From: Bacteroidota bacterium
Lineage (GTDB): Bacteria; Bacteroidota; Bacteroidia; B-17B0; Aurantibacillaceae
Length of the DNA: 64,000 bases
Direction: 5' to 3'
NCBI GenBank assembly: GCA_016185125.1
Contig: JACPOC010000025.1
Coordinates: 124,001-188,000 of the forward strand
The notes beneath the pieces were generated by a model. That model made no database searches, was not told where the DNA came from, and saw nothing but the letters and a program-made list of their open reading frames with translations. Positions 35,819 through 46,100 of the stretch are shown here, one piece after another. Each line of letters opens with the position of its first letter. The stretch's first letter is position 1. The position numbers and the translations under genes were made by a program.

Positions 35819-37864
35819 ATGACTTCAAATTATAAAAGAACACTCATAACAGCAGCACTTCCTTATGCAAATGGCCCGGTACACATCGGCCATCTAGCAG
35901 GCTGTTATTTACCTGCTGATATTTATGCCCGATATCTGCGAAGCATCGGACATGACGTAAAATTTATTTGCGGTAGTGATGAACATGGCGTTCCTATTAC
36001 AATTAAAGCGAAAATGGAAAATACAACCCCACAAGCAGTTGTAGATAAGTATCATAAAATTATGGGCGACGCATTTAATGAATTTGGCATTTCATTCGAT
36101 ATCTATTCCCGGACTTCATCTAAAACACACCATCAAACAGCTTCAAATTTTTTTAAAAAATTACATGATAAACATAGCTTTACTGAACAAGTAACAGAAC
36201 AATATTTTGACGAAACGGCACAGCAGTTTCTGGCTGACCGATATATTGTTGGAACTTGCCCTAAATGCGGCAATGATAATGCTTATGGAGATCAGTGCGA
36301 AAAGTGCGGATCATCCTTAAACGCAACTGATCTTATCAATCCAAAATCTACTTTAAGCGGAAATCCTCCGATACTTAAAAAAACAAAAAACTGGTTTTTA
36401 CCTTTAGATAAACTGCAGCCCAAAATAAAAAATTATCTGGATAAACATACCGATTGGAAGACTAACGTTTACGGGCAGTGTAAAAGTTGGTTAGATAGTG
36501 GTGATGGATTACAGCCACGTGCCATGACGCGCGATTTAGACTGGGGCGTTCCGGTTCCTATAGAAGGCGCGGAGGGTAAAGTGCTTTACGTGTGGTTTGA
36601 CGCCCCTATTGGGTATATTTCGGCTACCAAAGAGCTTTTGCCCGATACTTGGGAAGATTATTGGAAAAGTGAAGATTCGCGTCTTATACATTTTATAGGA
36701 AAAGATAATATTGTTTTCCACTGCATTATTTTTCCGGCAATGCTTATGGAGCATGGGGAGTTTATATTAGCGGATAATGTGCCTGCTAACGAGTTTTTAA
36801 ACCTGGAAGGAGATAAAATATCCACTTCCAGGAACTGGGCCGTTTGGCTGCATGAATATTTACTTGAGTTTAAAGATAAACAAGATGTGCTTAGATATAC
36901 CTTATGCGCCAATGCACCGGAAGCCAAGGATAATGATTTTACGTGGAAAGATTTTCAAACAAAAAACAATAGTGAGCTTGGCGATATTCTTGGGAATTTT
37001 ATTAATCGGGTAATTGTTCTTACCAATAAAAATTACAACGGAATTGTGCCTGAGGCAAGTGAATACAATAAAACGGACTTACTGGTTTTAGATGAAATTG
37101 CAAAAGTGCCGGGAAAAATTTCGGCGGCTCTTGAAAAATTTAAATTCAGAGAAGCACTTGCTGAAATGATGAATCTGGCTCGCGTGGGTAACAAATATCT
37201 TGCGGAACAAGAACCCTGGAAAGTAATTAAAACAGATGAGAAAAGAGTGCGAACCGTTATGAATGTGGCCTTACAGATATCAGCCAATTTGGCAATTGTA
37301 TGCGAACCATTTATTCCATTTACCAGTAAAAAATTGTTTTCACTATTAAATATGCCGCAATTAAAATGGAATAGTTCAAAGAATACAAACAATATTGCAG
37401 CCGGACATAAAATAAGTAGTGAGGCTGTAATTTTATTTGCCAAAATTGAAGATCAGGAAATTGATGTTCAATTAGAAAAACTCCAAAAAAGCAAGGAATT
37501 TAATTCGTCTGAAAAACCTCTTCCGGAAATAAAACCTGAAACAACTTTTGATGACTTTAATAAAATGGATATTCGTGTGGCAACGATTACCGCCGCGGAA
37601 GTAGTTCCAAAAACAGATAAATTATTAAAATTGACACTGGACACCGGGGTAGATACAAGAACTGTAGTGAGCGGCATTGCTGTTTATTACAAACCCGAAA
37701 ATATTATCGGGCAAAAAGTAATTATGTTAGCTAATTTGGCTCCACGTAAAATAAAAGGCATCGAAAGTCAGGGTATGATCTTAATGGCCGAAAACAGTAA
37801 AGGAGAATTAAGTTTTGTTTCACCCACTAAACCAGAAAGCGAAAATGGATCGATTGTTAAGTAA
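35819..37864 (+). CDS. metG: Methionyl-tRNA synthetase with C-terminal tRNA-binding domain
   Basis: The 681-residue protein is complete MetRS: HIGH motif (His22-His25), a zinc-binding insert with [18 protein letters not shown] (about 144-161), the KISTS signature (333-337, standing for KMSKS), the anticodon-binding domain, and a C-terminal EMAPII/Trbp111-like OB-fold (about 575-681, with [11 protein letters not shown] and [10 protein letters not shown]). It charges initiator and elongator tRNA-Met. The C-terminal domain enables dimerisation and tRNA binding in homologues. Its 3' end overlaps the next gene by 20 bases. Confidence 0.97.
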   Translation: MTSNYKRTLITAALPYANGPVHIGHLAGCYLPADIYARYLRSIGHDVKFICGSDEHGVPITIKAKMENTTPQAVVDKYHKIMGDAFNEFGISFDIYSRTSSKTHHQTASNFFKKLHDKHSFTEQVTEQYFDETAQQFLADRYIVGTCPKCGNDNAYGDQCEKCGSSLNATDLINPKSTLSGNPPILKKTKNWFLPLDKLQPKIKNYLDKHTDWKTNVYGQCKSWLDSGDGLQPRAMTRDLDWGVPVPIEGAEGKVLYVWFDAPIGYISATKELLPDTWEDYWKSEDSRLIHFIGKDNIVFHCIIFPAMLMEHGEFILADNVPANEFLNLEGDKISTSRNWAVWLHEYLLEFKDKQDVLRYTLCANAPEAKDNDFTWKDFQTKNNSELGDILGNFINRVIVLTNKNYNGIVPEASEYNKTDLLVLDEIAKVPGKISAALEKFKFREALAEMMNLARVGNKYLAEQEPWKVIKTDEKRVRTVMNVALQISANLAIVCEPFIPFTSKKLFSLLNMPQLKWNSSKNTNNIAAGHKISSEAVILFAKIEDQEIDVQLEKLQKSKEFNSSEKPLPEIKPETTFDDFNKMDIRVATITAAEVVPKTDKLLKLTLDTGVDTRTVVSGIAVYYKPENIIGQKVIMLANLAPRKIKGIESQGMILMAENSKGELSFVSPTKPESENGSIVK

Positions 37865-38780
37865 ATTATTTTTACCGTGTTTTTTATTTTTATTCGGTTC
37901 TGCTTTTTCTCAGGATGACGGCACGGAAAAAAACGTGCATGGTGATAAAGATTACAAAGATCCTAAACAATTTGAAAACTTTAGAAAAAAGAAAAACCTT
38001 ATTGCCGCCTGGCAAATTAACCAATTAAAAGAGGGTGCCGTTGTGGTTCGCTTAAAAACCAATAAAAAGCTTATTGATGCTTTAAGAGAACAAGGAAATA
38101 ATGAACTGGCCCTTGAAAAAGAAAAGGAGCAATATGCGGTAAATGTAAATACCTATCATGCCTATCGAGATAAACTTAAATTCGCTAAAGTTTATTTTAT
38201 TTTAAGCAACCATACAGATAGTTTATTAAATGGAGTTCGTACAGGTATTTTTTTGGATTCTGCCTTAAAGGTAGATCCAACAATAACTATGAATGAAAAA
38301 TTCTATTTGATCGCCGAACGCGATTACGGCTATAATTCTTCCATTGGGTTTGTAAAAGAAGATTCCGCCAAAAAAGTTATTGAAGCAGGAAATCCTGTTA
38401 GAGAGATGGCTGTTATCTTGAAAAACAAATACGGACATCAACTAAAAGGACCCTTTCCATATTGCATAAAAGAAAAGAATTTTTCAGGTGGCCTTTATAC
38501 AATGCCTATTAGTGTAAATACTAATTCTGCGGGTGGGGTGAGTTTTAATTATATGGTGGACTTAACATATTTTGCAGATTTAAAAGCAAAAGACAAAGGC
38601 GAAAAACTATTGAAAAAAACATTCGGTAATTCTATAGTTAAATTAAAAAAACAGGACACTTACGAAAAAATTTCGGAATCAGTAGATCAAATGAACGACG
38701 AGTTAAACCGATTTTACAGAAATTCTCCTAAGCCCGATACGAGTAAATTAAGTGCTGAGATTTTACCATACCTCTATTAA
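37845..38780 (+). CDS. Exported protein of unknown function
   Basis: I start at the ATG at 37845, 10 codons inside the longest frame, because it gives a clean signal peptide (about 1-20, cleavage after SAFS). The 311-residue mature protein is charged, with alternating helix and strand. It has segments such as [23 protein letters not shown] (seen as [15 protein letters not shown]) and two near-C-terminal helices. No known domain is recognised. It follows metG with a 20-base overlap, which suggests co-transcription. A periplasmic location is likely. Confidence 0.7.
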   Translation: MDRLLSKLFLPCFLFLFGSAFSQDDGTEKNVHGDKDYKDPKQFENFRKKKNLIAAWQINQLKEGAVVVRLKTNKKLIDALREQGNNELALEKEKEQYAVNVNTYHAYRDKLKFAKVYFILSNHTDSLLNGVRTGIFLDSALKVDPTITMNEKFYLIAERDYGYNSSIGFVKEDSAKKVIEAGNPVREMAVILKNKYGHQLKGPFPYCIKEKNFSGGLYTMPISVNTNSAGGVSFNYMVDLTYFADLKAKDKGEKLLKKTFGNSIVKLKKQDTYEKISESVDQMNDELNRFYRNSPKPDTSKLSAEILPYLY

Positions 38781-38792
38781 TAACGAGATAAA

Positions 38793-39908
38793 TTAAGCCA
38801 AAGCCTCGTTGATAGAAGGTAATTTCCCGAAACGCTTCAAAGTGCTTACGTGCGAGGAAAGAGCCTGAACAAAGGTTTTATTCTCCAGATAAGGAACGCC
38901 GTATTCTTCAGCGGTTGCTTTAACGATGTGTGCAATTTCGGGATAATGAACATGACAAATAGTTGGGAACAAATGATGTTCCACTTGAAAATTTAATCCA
39001 CCGACATACCATGAAATTATTTTGCTTTTTCTTGAAAAATTTACGGTGGTATTCATCTGGTGAATAGCCCAGTTATTTTCAATTGTAAAATTTTCATCCG
39101 GTAATGGGTGAGTTGTATCCTCAACAGTGTGCGCCAATTGAAATATAACGGTTAGCACTATGCCTGCAATAAATTGCATCAACAGATATCCAAGTATATA
39201 TTCTGCAACCGGCATTTTTAAAACAGCAAGCGGAATTACCATGTAAATAGTAAAGTAAACAACTTTACTTAATACCATTTTAAATAAAACTGAACGGTTT
39301 TGTTCCTTTGTATTTTTATTGACGCCGTCCTTTGTATACTTACTAAACTGCACAAAATCTTTTAAAAGAGCCCAGTACAAAGTAAGAATGCCGTAAAACA
39401 AAAACGCATACACCACCTGAAATTTATGATACCATTTTACTTCCGTGTGGGGGGAAAAGCGCAGAATCAATTTATCATCAATATCATCGTCAACCCCGGC
39501 AACGTTAGTATAAGTGTGGTGAAGGATATTGTGTTGAAGCTTCCAATTAAATACAGAACCACCTAAAAGATTAAGGCTGTGCCCTAACCAATAATTTGTT
39601 TTACTGTTTGAGGAATAAGCTCCGTGGTTAGCATCGTGCATTACACTCATACCTATACCCGCCAATGCGAATCCAATAATTGACCATAAACAAAGGCTAA
39701 TGCCAAATGATGGCTGAAAAATCAAAAGTGCTATAAAAGGTAATATGTATGCAGAAAGCAGAACAATCGTTTTAATAACCATTTCTAAATTATAATGTTT
39801 GGAAATATTTTTTTCTTTAAAATAACCATCAACTCGTTTACGTAATTCGGCAAAAAACATAGCCTTATTCTGATCTTTGTGACTGAAGCGAATGGGAGTA
39901 AATGACAT
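38793..39908 (-). CDS. Membrane fatty acid desaturase (acyl-lipid/acyl-CoA type)
   Basis: The 371-residue protein carries the three histidine boxes of membrane di-iron desaturases: HDANH (91-95), HNILHH (126-131) and QVEHH (308-312). Four hydrophobic stretches (about 45-90, 145-195, 210-260) surround them. The Q in QVEHH is typical of front-end or delta-6-like desaturases and of the acyl-CoA type in Bacteroidota. The enzyme introduces double bases-chain cis double bonds into fatty acids, usually as a response to low temperature. It lies next to the cold-response pair at 40-41.5 kb, which fits, though it has its own transcript. Confidence 0.88.
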   Translation of the reverse strand: MSFTPIRFSHKDQNKAMFFAELRKRVDGYFKEKNISKHYNLEMVIKTIVLLSAYILPFIALLIFQPSFGISLCLWSIIGFALAGIGMSVMHDANHGAYSSNSKTNYWLGHSLNLLGGSVFNWKLQHNILHHTYTNVAGVDDDIDDKLILRFSPHTEVKWYHKFQVVYAFLFYGILTLYWALLKDFVQFSKYTKDGVNKNTKEQNRSVLFKMVLSKVVYFTIYMVIPLAVLKMPVAEYILGYLLMQFIAGIVLTVIFQLAHTVEDTTHPLPDENFTIENNWAIHQMNTTVNFSRKSKIISWYVGGLNFQVEHHLFPTICHVHYPEIAHIVKATAEEYGVPYLENKTFVQALSSHVSTLKRFGKLPSINEALA

Positions 39909-40040
39909 AATCTACTTGTTTTTAGATTTGAAATATTCTTTTTTTGAGCTTTAACAATGCGCTTGTGAAGTTACAAAATTCTAAATAATTGAAATGTTAA
40001 TTATTTTCAATATTAATAAAGGCGTACTTACAAAAAACCA

Positions 40041-40068
40041 AAAAGGCCCCTGAAAACAGGAGCCTTTT
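40041..40068 (-). terminator. Rho-independent terminator of the cold shock gene
   Basis: A 12-bp stem with one mismatch (AAAAGGCCCCTG at 40041-40052, CAGGAGCCTTTT at 40057-40068) has an AAAA loop. It lies 22 bases beyond the csp stop. On the minus strand the stem is followed by a T-rich tail, as a terminator requires. Confidence 0.85.
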
Positions 40069-40090
40069 ACTTAAGTATAAGTGGAAATAA

Positions 40091-40279
40091 TTATGCTAAC
40101 TGTACGTTTACTGCATTTAATCCTTTTTTACCTTGCTCAACTTCAAAAGTTACTCTGTCGTTTTCGCGAACCTCAGCTTTAAGTCCTGATACATGAACAA
40201 AGATGTCTTGTCCATTATCTTCTTTAATAAATCCAAAGCCTTTTTCTTCATTGAAAAATTTTACTGTTCCGTTTTTCAT
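40091..40279 (-). CDS. Cold shock protein (CspA family)
   Basis: The 62-residue protein is a single cold-shock OB-fold domain with RNP1 KGFGFI (13-18) and RNP2 DIFVHV (25-30), the aromatic residues that bind single-stranded RNA and DNA. Csp proteins act as RNA chaperones. It sits 72 bases behind the DEAD-box helicase on the same strand and ends at a strong terminator. The gap before it contains a perfect inverted repeat that overlaps the helicase stop and a small GC-rich hairpin (about 40295-40311), which may control its separate expression. Confidence 0.95.
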   Translation of the reverse strand: MKNGTVKFFNEEKGFGFIKEDNGQDIFVHVSGLKAEVRENDRVTFEVEQGKKGLNAVNVQLA

Positions 40280-40339
40280 TTTTTGTTTTTTTTGTGCCCC
40301 GTTGTAGGGCGGGTTATTGATTTGTTATTTGTTTTGTTC

Positions 40340-40359
40340 TTTCTTAATTGCTTAAGAAA
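40340..40359 (-). promoter_or_regulatory. Perfect inverted repeat across the helicase stop codon
   Basis: Two 8-base arms (TTTCTTAA at 40340-40347, TTAAGAAA at 40352-40359) flank a 4-base loop. The second arm contains the helicase TAA. It is not followed by a T-run, so it is not a standard terminator. It could be an RNA-processing or stabilising hairpin between the two genes (inference). Confidence 0.4.
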
Positions 40360-41479
40360 ACGGGTGAGTTGTAACCTCAATATTTTTATTTATTAATTTA
40401 TTTATGTCGCGTAGATAAACCATTTCGTCCTGGGCGCAAAACGATAATGCTATTCCGGTACTGCCTGCACGGCCTGTGCGACCAATACGGTGCACATACG
40501 TTTCGGCAACTTCAGGTAATTCAAAATTAATAACGTGCGATAATTTATCCACGTCAATTCCTCTTGAAGCAATGTCAGTTGCCACCAGCACACGAATACT
40601 GCGGTTTTTAAATCCCTTTAAAGCTCTTTCGCGTGCGTTCTGCGATTTATTTCCATGAATAGCTTCAGCAGAAATACCGTTACTGTTTAATTCCTTTGCA
40701 ACTTTATCAGCACCTCTTTTTGTGCGTGTAAATACAAGAGCATGTTCAATGGTGCCGTTCTTTAAAACGTGTTTTAACAGCAAACGTTTGTTTTCGCGTT
40801 TCACATAATAAACAGATTGCTGAACAAGAGTTGCTGTTGAAGAAACAGGAGTAACCGCCACGCTAACCGGATTTTTTAAAATAGTATTTGCAAGCTTCAT
40901 AATATCCGGAGCGGCTGTTGCAGAGAAAAACAATGTTTGTCTTTTTACAGGAATTTTAGTGATAATTTTTTTAATGTCGTGAATGAAACCCATATCTAAC
41001 ATACGGTCAGCTTCATCTAACACAAAATGTTCAATAGCATCTAATTTCACAAAGCCTTGCTGCATAAGATCCAATAAACGGCCCGGTGTTGCTACTACAA
41101 TATCAACGCCACGACGCAGAGCCATGGTTTGTTTATTCTGATTAACTCCGCCAAAAACGGTAGTGTGAGAAATACCCAACTGATTTCCGTAAGCTGAAAA
41201 GCTCTCGCTGATCTGTAGAGCTAATTCACGAGTTGGTGCTAAAATAAGCGCCTTAATAGCGCGCGAATTATTGTTTAGTTTCTTCTCAGTAAGCATTTGA
41301 AGGATTGGAAGCGCGAAGGCCGCCGTTTTACCGGTTCCTGTTTGAGCGCATCCAAATATATCTTTTCCGGCTAATACGTGGGGGATGGATTGTTCCTGAA
41401 TGGGTGTTGGTTGAGTGTAGCCCTTTTTTTCAAGTGCTGATACCAAAGGTTTAATTAATTTTAATTCTGAAAATGTCAT
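40352..41479 (-). CDS. DEAD-box RNA helicase (RhlE-like)
   Basis: I start at the ATG at 41479, because [17 protein letters not shown] is the canonical RhlE-type start; the longer frame to 41503 adds eight atypical residues. The 375-residue protein has the Q-motif ([10 protein letters not shown]), Walker A AQTGTGKT (45-52), [15 protein letters not shown] (155-158), the SAT motif and HRIGRTGR (motif VI). It unwinds short RNA duplexes and, with the co-directional csp gene, fits a cold-acclimation unit. It is short of a C-terminal tail, so substrate specificity comes from the core only. Confidence 0.94.
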   Translation of the reverse strand: MTFSELKLIKPLVSALEKKGYTQPTPIQEQSIPHVLAGKDIFGCAQTGTGKTAAFALPILQMLTEKKLNNNSRAIKALILAPTRELALQISESFSAYGNQLGISHTTVFGGVNQNKQTMALRRGVDIVVATPGRLLDLMQQGFVKLDAIEHFVLDEADRMLDMGFIHDIKKIITKIPVKRQTLFFSATAAPDIMKLANTILKNPVSVAVTPVSSTATLVQQSVYYVKRENKRLLLKHVLKNGTIEHALVFTRTKRGADKVAKELNSNGISAEAIHGNKSQNARERALKGFKNRSIRVLVATDIASRGIDVDKLSHVINFELPEVAETYVHRIGRTGRAGSTGIALSFCAQDEMVYLRDINKLINKNIEVTTHPFS

Positions 41480-41632
41480 TGATTTTTTTTCATGCCAAGG
41501 CACGGTTATTTAATTGGTTTATTACGTTTGTGAAAATTGTAAAGGTTTTCAAATTGCAGCAGAGCGCCGGCAAGGGGAATTGGGATACAGTCTTCTTTTT
41601 GTTGTTTATTCTTATTTATTATATTCTTAATA

Positions 41633-41663
41633 CAAAGATAAGTAATCTTTATGTAATTAACAA
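41633..41663 (-). promoter_or_regulatory. Bacteroidota-type promoter with both boxes for the helicase-csp unit
   Basis: On the minus strand TTG (41663-41661) is followed after 20 bases by TATCTTTG (41640-41633), a perfect TAnnTTTG -7 box. It lies about 150 bases upstream of the helicase ATG, giving a long 5' leader of the kind seen in cold-response mRNAs. Confidence 0.6.
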
Positions 41664-41714
41664 ATTATAAACAAATTTTGGCTTTAGCAGCTTTTGGAGT
41701 GAAATTGTAAACGA

Positions 41715-43064
41715 TTACAACTTAATAAATTCCACCCGTCTGTTATTCGCTTTTCCTTCGGCACTGGTATTGGGACCCGCAGGTTCAGCCTGACCTTTTC
41801 CATCAGTTTCTAACCGAGAAGCATCTATTGCAAACTCCTTACTTAAAGCATTTTTAACAGCTAAAGCGCGTTTCTTGGATAATTCTAAGTTTGAAGCCGC
41901 GTTGCCATCATTATCGGTGTGCCCTACCACCTTAACTTTTACAGTAGGGTTCTCTTTTAATACAGTGGCTATTTCTTTAAGGGTGCCGTAAGAAGCAGGC
42001 TTAATTTTATCGGAACCTGAATCAAAAGTAATTCCTCTGGTAACTAATTTTCCTTCGGTTAAAAGCTTACTGCGCATATCGGGTAAGCCAACAGCCAGGC
42101 GGATATTGCCCAGGTAAACATTTTGATTATCTGCAGCCTGATCTGAAAAGCCCCACATGGTAAAATAAATACGGTCATACACATCGCCCTGCGGTAACAT
42201 TTTAGGAATATCAGCCACTTTTTTTTCATCAATATATACTCTTAAACGGGATTTTTGCGCGGTAAAGGAAAAATGCATCACCTTGCCAAGTTTACCTTTT
42301 GTAACATCATCTCTCAAATTACTGCTAACCCCTGCCGTTTGATCATTTTTTACATTTTCTAATGAAATGTCAGCTCCCAAATCTGTAAATTTGACCTCAA
42401 CACGTGCGGCAGATTTACCGTAGGCATCCAGGTTGCCTCCAGCTGTAAGTGGTTCATTTTCGCTTCCGGGCTTCGTTGCTCCAAAAATGGTGGTCAAAGA
42501 GCCTAAGGCGCCGTTTCCGTTGTCAGTTCCGGTAACAATCACATCCATTTCCATAGTAAAATTCTCCGGCAATTTTGTATTTATTTCAGGCATGTAAATC
42601 TGATTGTTTTGCAGCTTTAGCCATTTCCCCGTAGCTTTATTGTTGGTGGTAACTTCGCCGGAGCCGCTAGTATTCCAGTTTGCAGGAAAATCTCCAACCG
42701 CTGTTTGCGAAAAATCAGTGAAATAAACCACTTTTTCCCCTGCTACAAAATCGAATTTTGAGTAACTTTTCATATCTTCGGGAGGATTTTGGGAAGAAGC
42801 CGGCGCATTGCTTTTTACATTAGCACTTTCGTCTTTTTCTTTAGAATTATCTTCGCTCGAGCTATCGGATTTAGATTTTTTATCTTTTTTGGTTTTGGTT
42901 GCTCCATTCTCAACATTATCCAAACTTTTATCAATAGCGTTGTCTATTTTTTGATCAGCGCGTTGGGTTGTTTTATTAATTATTTTTTGTTCGATGTTTA
43001 TTTGAGCATTAGCACAAACAGAAAATACAAGAGAAAATAAAAGGGGGATGAAACTATTCTTCAT
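41715..43064 (-). CDS. OmpA-family outer-membrane-associated protein
   Basis: The 449-residue protein has a signal peptide (about 1-20), then a Lys/Asp/Ser-rich flexible region (about 25-95). A beta-sandwich domain follows (about 105-320, KVVYFTDFSQTAVGDFPANW, resembling a concanavalin-like fold). It ends with an OmpA domain (about 335-449) that has the peptidoglycan-binding VVGHTDNDGNAASNLELS and a basic ANNRRVEF near the end. It would anchor the outer membrane to the wall. It lies 64 bases downstream of the large kinase gene on the same strand. The middle domain probably binds carbohydrate or protein, which is inference. Confidence 0.85.
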   Translation of the reverse strand: MKNSFIPLLFSLVFSVCANAQINIEQKIINKTTQRADQKIDNAIDKSLDNVENGATKTKKDKKSKSDSSSEDNSKEKDESANVKSNAPASSQNPPEDMKSYSKFDFVAGEKVVYFTDFSQTAVGDFPANWNTSGSGEVTTNNKATGKWLKLQNNQIYMPEINTKLPENFTMEMDVIVTGTDNGNGALGSLTTIFGATKPGSENEPLTAGGNLDAYGKSAARVEVKFTDLGADISLENVKNDQTAGVSSNLRDDVTKGKLGKVMHFSFTAQKSRLRVYIDEKKVADIPKMLPQGDVYDRIYFTMWGFSDQAADNQNVYLGNIRLAVGLPDMRSKLLTEGKLVTRGITFDSGSDKIKPASYGTLKEIATVLKENPTVKVKVVGHTDNDGNAASNLELSKKRALAVKNALSKEFAIDASRLETDGKGQAEPAGPNTSAEGKANNRRVEFIKL

Positions 43065-43128
43065 AATATTTAATTATTTTAACAAAAATACAATAATTTT
43101 TAAAAAAAAAGCGTTAAAAATTTAAATT

Positions 43129-46100
43129 TTAAATAGGTAAAAAAATATCAAACCTTACGCCTTCGCCTAATTTGCTGTCAGCGGCAATAAATCCGTTATG
43201 ATTTTCAACAATTCGCTTACAAATTGCCAGGCCAATTCCTGTGCCCGCAAATTTATCGAATGTGTGAAGTCTTTGAAAAACTTCAAAAATACGGTCTTTG
43301 TATTGAGGGTCGAAGCCGATACCATTATCTATAAATATCAAATTTATATAATTGCTATCGGGAAGAAGTTGCGTGTAATCGAATGAACTCCCAAGGCCGG
43401 TTTTGCTTTTTATAGTAATTTCCGGCGGCTTTCCTGGTATTGAAAATTTTAAGGAGTTGCTGATGAGATTTTGGGCAAGTTGCCTAAATTGAAACGATAT
43501 AATGTGAGCTTCGCCTAAAGGTAATATTGTAATTACAGCCTTTTTTTCCTTTAACACCACTTCAAAATCACTAACAACTTCTTCAATTATAGAGTTAAGG
43601 TGAACGGTTTCAAATTTGCGGTCATTACTTTTAGTTCGTGAATAAGTAAGGAGATCTTCTATTAAGCATTGCATCCGTTTGGCAGTATTTGCCATCCGGT
43701 TAAAATAATCTTTACCCGTATCTGAAAGATTTGTTTCTTCTAAAAGAATGCAGGATACAAAATTCTGTATTTTGCGTAAAGGCTCCTGTAAATCATGACT
43801 CGAAACGTATGTAAATGAAGTGAGATCCTGGTTGGCAATACTTAATTCAGCGGCGCGTTTTTCCTTTTCTTCATTCTGAAAAGTTAATTCTTTATTGGCT
43901 ATTATTAATTCTGCGGCGCGTTTTTCTTTTTCATCATTCTGAAAAGCTAATTCCTTATTTGCAATAATTAATTCTGCCGCGCGTTTTTCTTTTTCATCAT
44001 TCTGAAAGGCAAGTTCTTTATTGGCAATAATTAATTCAGCGGCACGTTTCTCCTTTTCATCGTTTTGAAAAGTTAATTCCTCGTTGGCAATACTTAACTC
44101 GGCTGCACGTTTTTCTTTTTCATTGTTTTGAAAAGCGAGTTCTTTATTGGCAATAATTAATTCGGCCGCGCGTTTTTCTTTTTCATCATTTTGAAAGGCA
44201 AGTTCTTTATTAGCAATGCTTAACTCTTGAGCGCGCTTTTCCTTTTCATCATTTTGAAAAGCCAGTTCTTTATTGGCAATAATTAATTCTGCCGCGCGTT
44301 TTTCTTTTTCATCATTTTGAAATGCAAGTTCTTTATTGGCAATAATTAATTCAGCGGCACGTTTCTCCTTTTCATCGTTTTGAAAAGTTAATTCCTCGTT
44401 GGCAATACTTAACTCGGCTGCACGTTTTTCTTTTTCATTGTTTTGAAAAGCGAGTTCTTTATTAGCAATACTTAATTCAGCCGCGCGCTTTTCCTTTTCT
44501 TCATTCTGAAAAGCAAGTTCTTTATTAGCAATACTTAACTCTGCGGCACGCTTTTCTTTTTCGTTATTTTGAAAAGCCAGTTCTTCATTCGCAATAATCA
44601 ATTCAGCCGCGCGCTTTTCTTTTTCGTTATTTTGAAAAGCAAGCTCTTCATTAGCAATGATCAATTCCGCGGCACGCTTTTCTTTTTCTTCGTTTTGAAA
44701 AGCGAGTTCTTTGTTGGCAATAATAAGTTCTGCCGCACGTTTTTCCTTAACCTCATTTTGATATGCTAATTCTTGATTGGCAATAATTAATTCAGCCGCA
44801 CGTTTTTCCTTTTCGTTATTTTGAAAAGCAAGTTCCTCATTCGCAATAATTAATTCAGCGGCGCGTTTTTCTTTTTCATTATTTTGAAAAGCGAGTTCTT
44901 TATTGGCAATACTTAACTCTTGGGCACGTTTCTCTTTCTCGTCATTTTGAAAAGCGAGTTCTTTATTGGCAATGATAAGCTCTGCGGCACGTTTCTCTTT
45001 TTCTTCATTTTGAAAAGCGAGTTCTTTATTGGCAATTCTTAAATCAATAGCCCATTTTTGTTCAGTAACATCACGCGCGGCGGCAAAAACACCAAGAACG
45101 TTGCCTTTATCATCCTTATAAACGGAGGCGTTGTATAAAACATCGGTTAAATTACCATTCTTATGCCTGATGGTTAATGGGTAATCAGAAACGAACCCCT
45201 TTTCAAAAACCTGACGGTAACCTTCCTGCGCTTTTTCAGGCTCTGTAAAATAATTTGAGAAGTCTGTATCTATTAATTTTTCTCGTGGAACGCCTGTAAC
45301 TTTAATGGAAGCCTCATTTACATCGGTTATTTTTCCTTCGGCACTAATAGTAACTAATGGGTCTAAACTTGCCTCTATTAAACTGCGGGCATAATTTGCA
45401 ATTATTAATTCCGCGTCACGTTTTTCCTTTTCGTCGTTCTGAAAAGCGAGCTCTTCATTGGCCATACTTAGTTCAGCGGCACGTTTCTCTTTCTCTTGGT
45501 TTTGAAAAGTCAGTTCCTTATTGGCAATACTTAACTCGGCGGCTCGTTTCTCCTTTTCCTGATTCTGAAAGGCAAGTTCATTGTTGGCTATAATTAATTC
45601 GGCGGCTCGTTTTTCCTTTTCCTGATTTTGAAACGCCAACTCTTTATTTGCCGCTTCTGCTTCTTTATTTTTTTGTTCTAATTGTCGCGTTCTTCGTTTT
45701 ACCGCTTTTTCCAGTTCTTGTTTATCAGCTTTGTGAATACTAATATCATTATTTAAAAGTTCCTTTTCTTTTAAGTGATAATGCGTACGCTCGGTGATAT
45801 CTTCAATGGATAATAAAATTAATTGCTCGCCATTATTTTGAATGATACTGTGCGCGTTCAACAACAATATTTTTTCTCCCATATCCTGGAAGGTATGCGT
45901 CATCTCAAAATTATCGAAGTTTTTGTTTTTTTGAAGAACCTCTTTAAGCAAGCGCTTTAACCGATGAATATTCCATTGCTTGTTGCTGAGTTCAAACAAG
46001 GATACACCTATACTTTCTTCCTTAGTGGTGTTAAATTTTTTGTAAAAAGAATCGCTTGCAGATTTAACTCTGAATTTTACATTAAGAATAATTGTGGGCT

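Noticed and set aside
43837-45651. Regular 63-bp repeats as a CRISPR array or minisatellite
   Set aside because: Units are in frame, have no spacers of unique sequence, and encode a heptad coiled coil inside an intact kinase gene.
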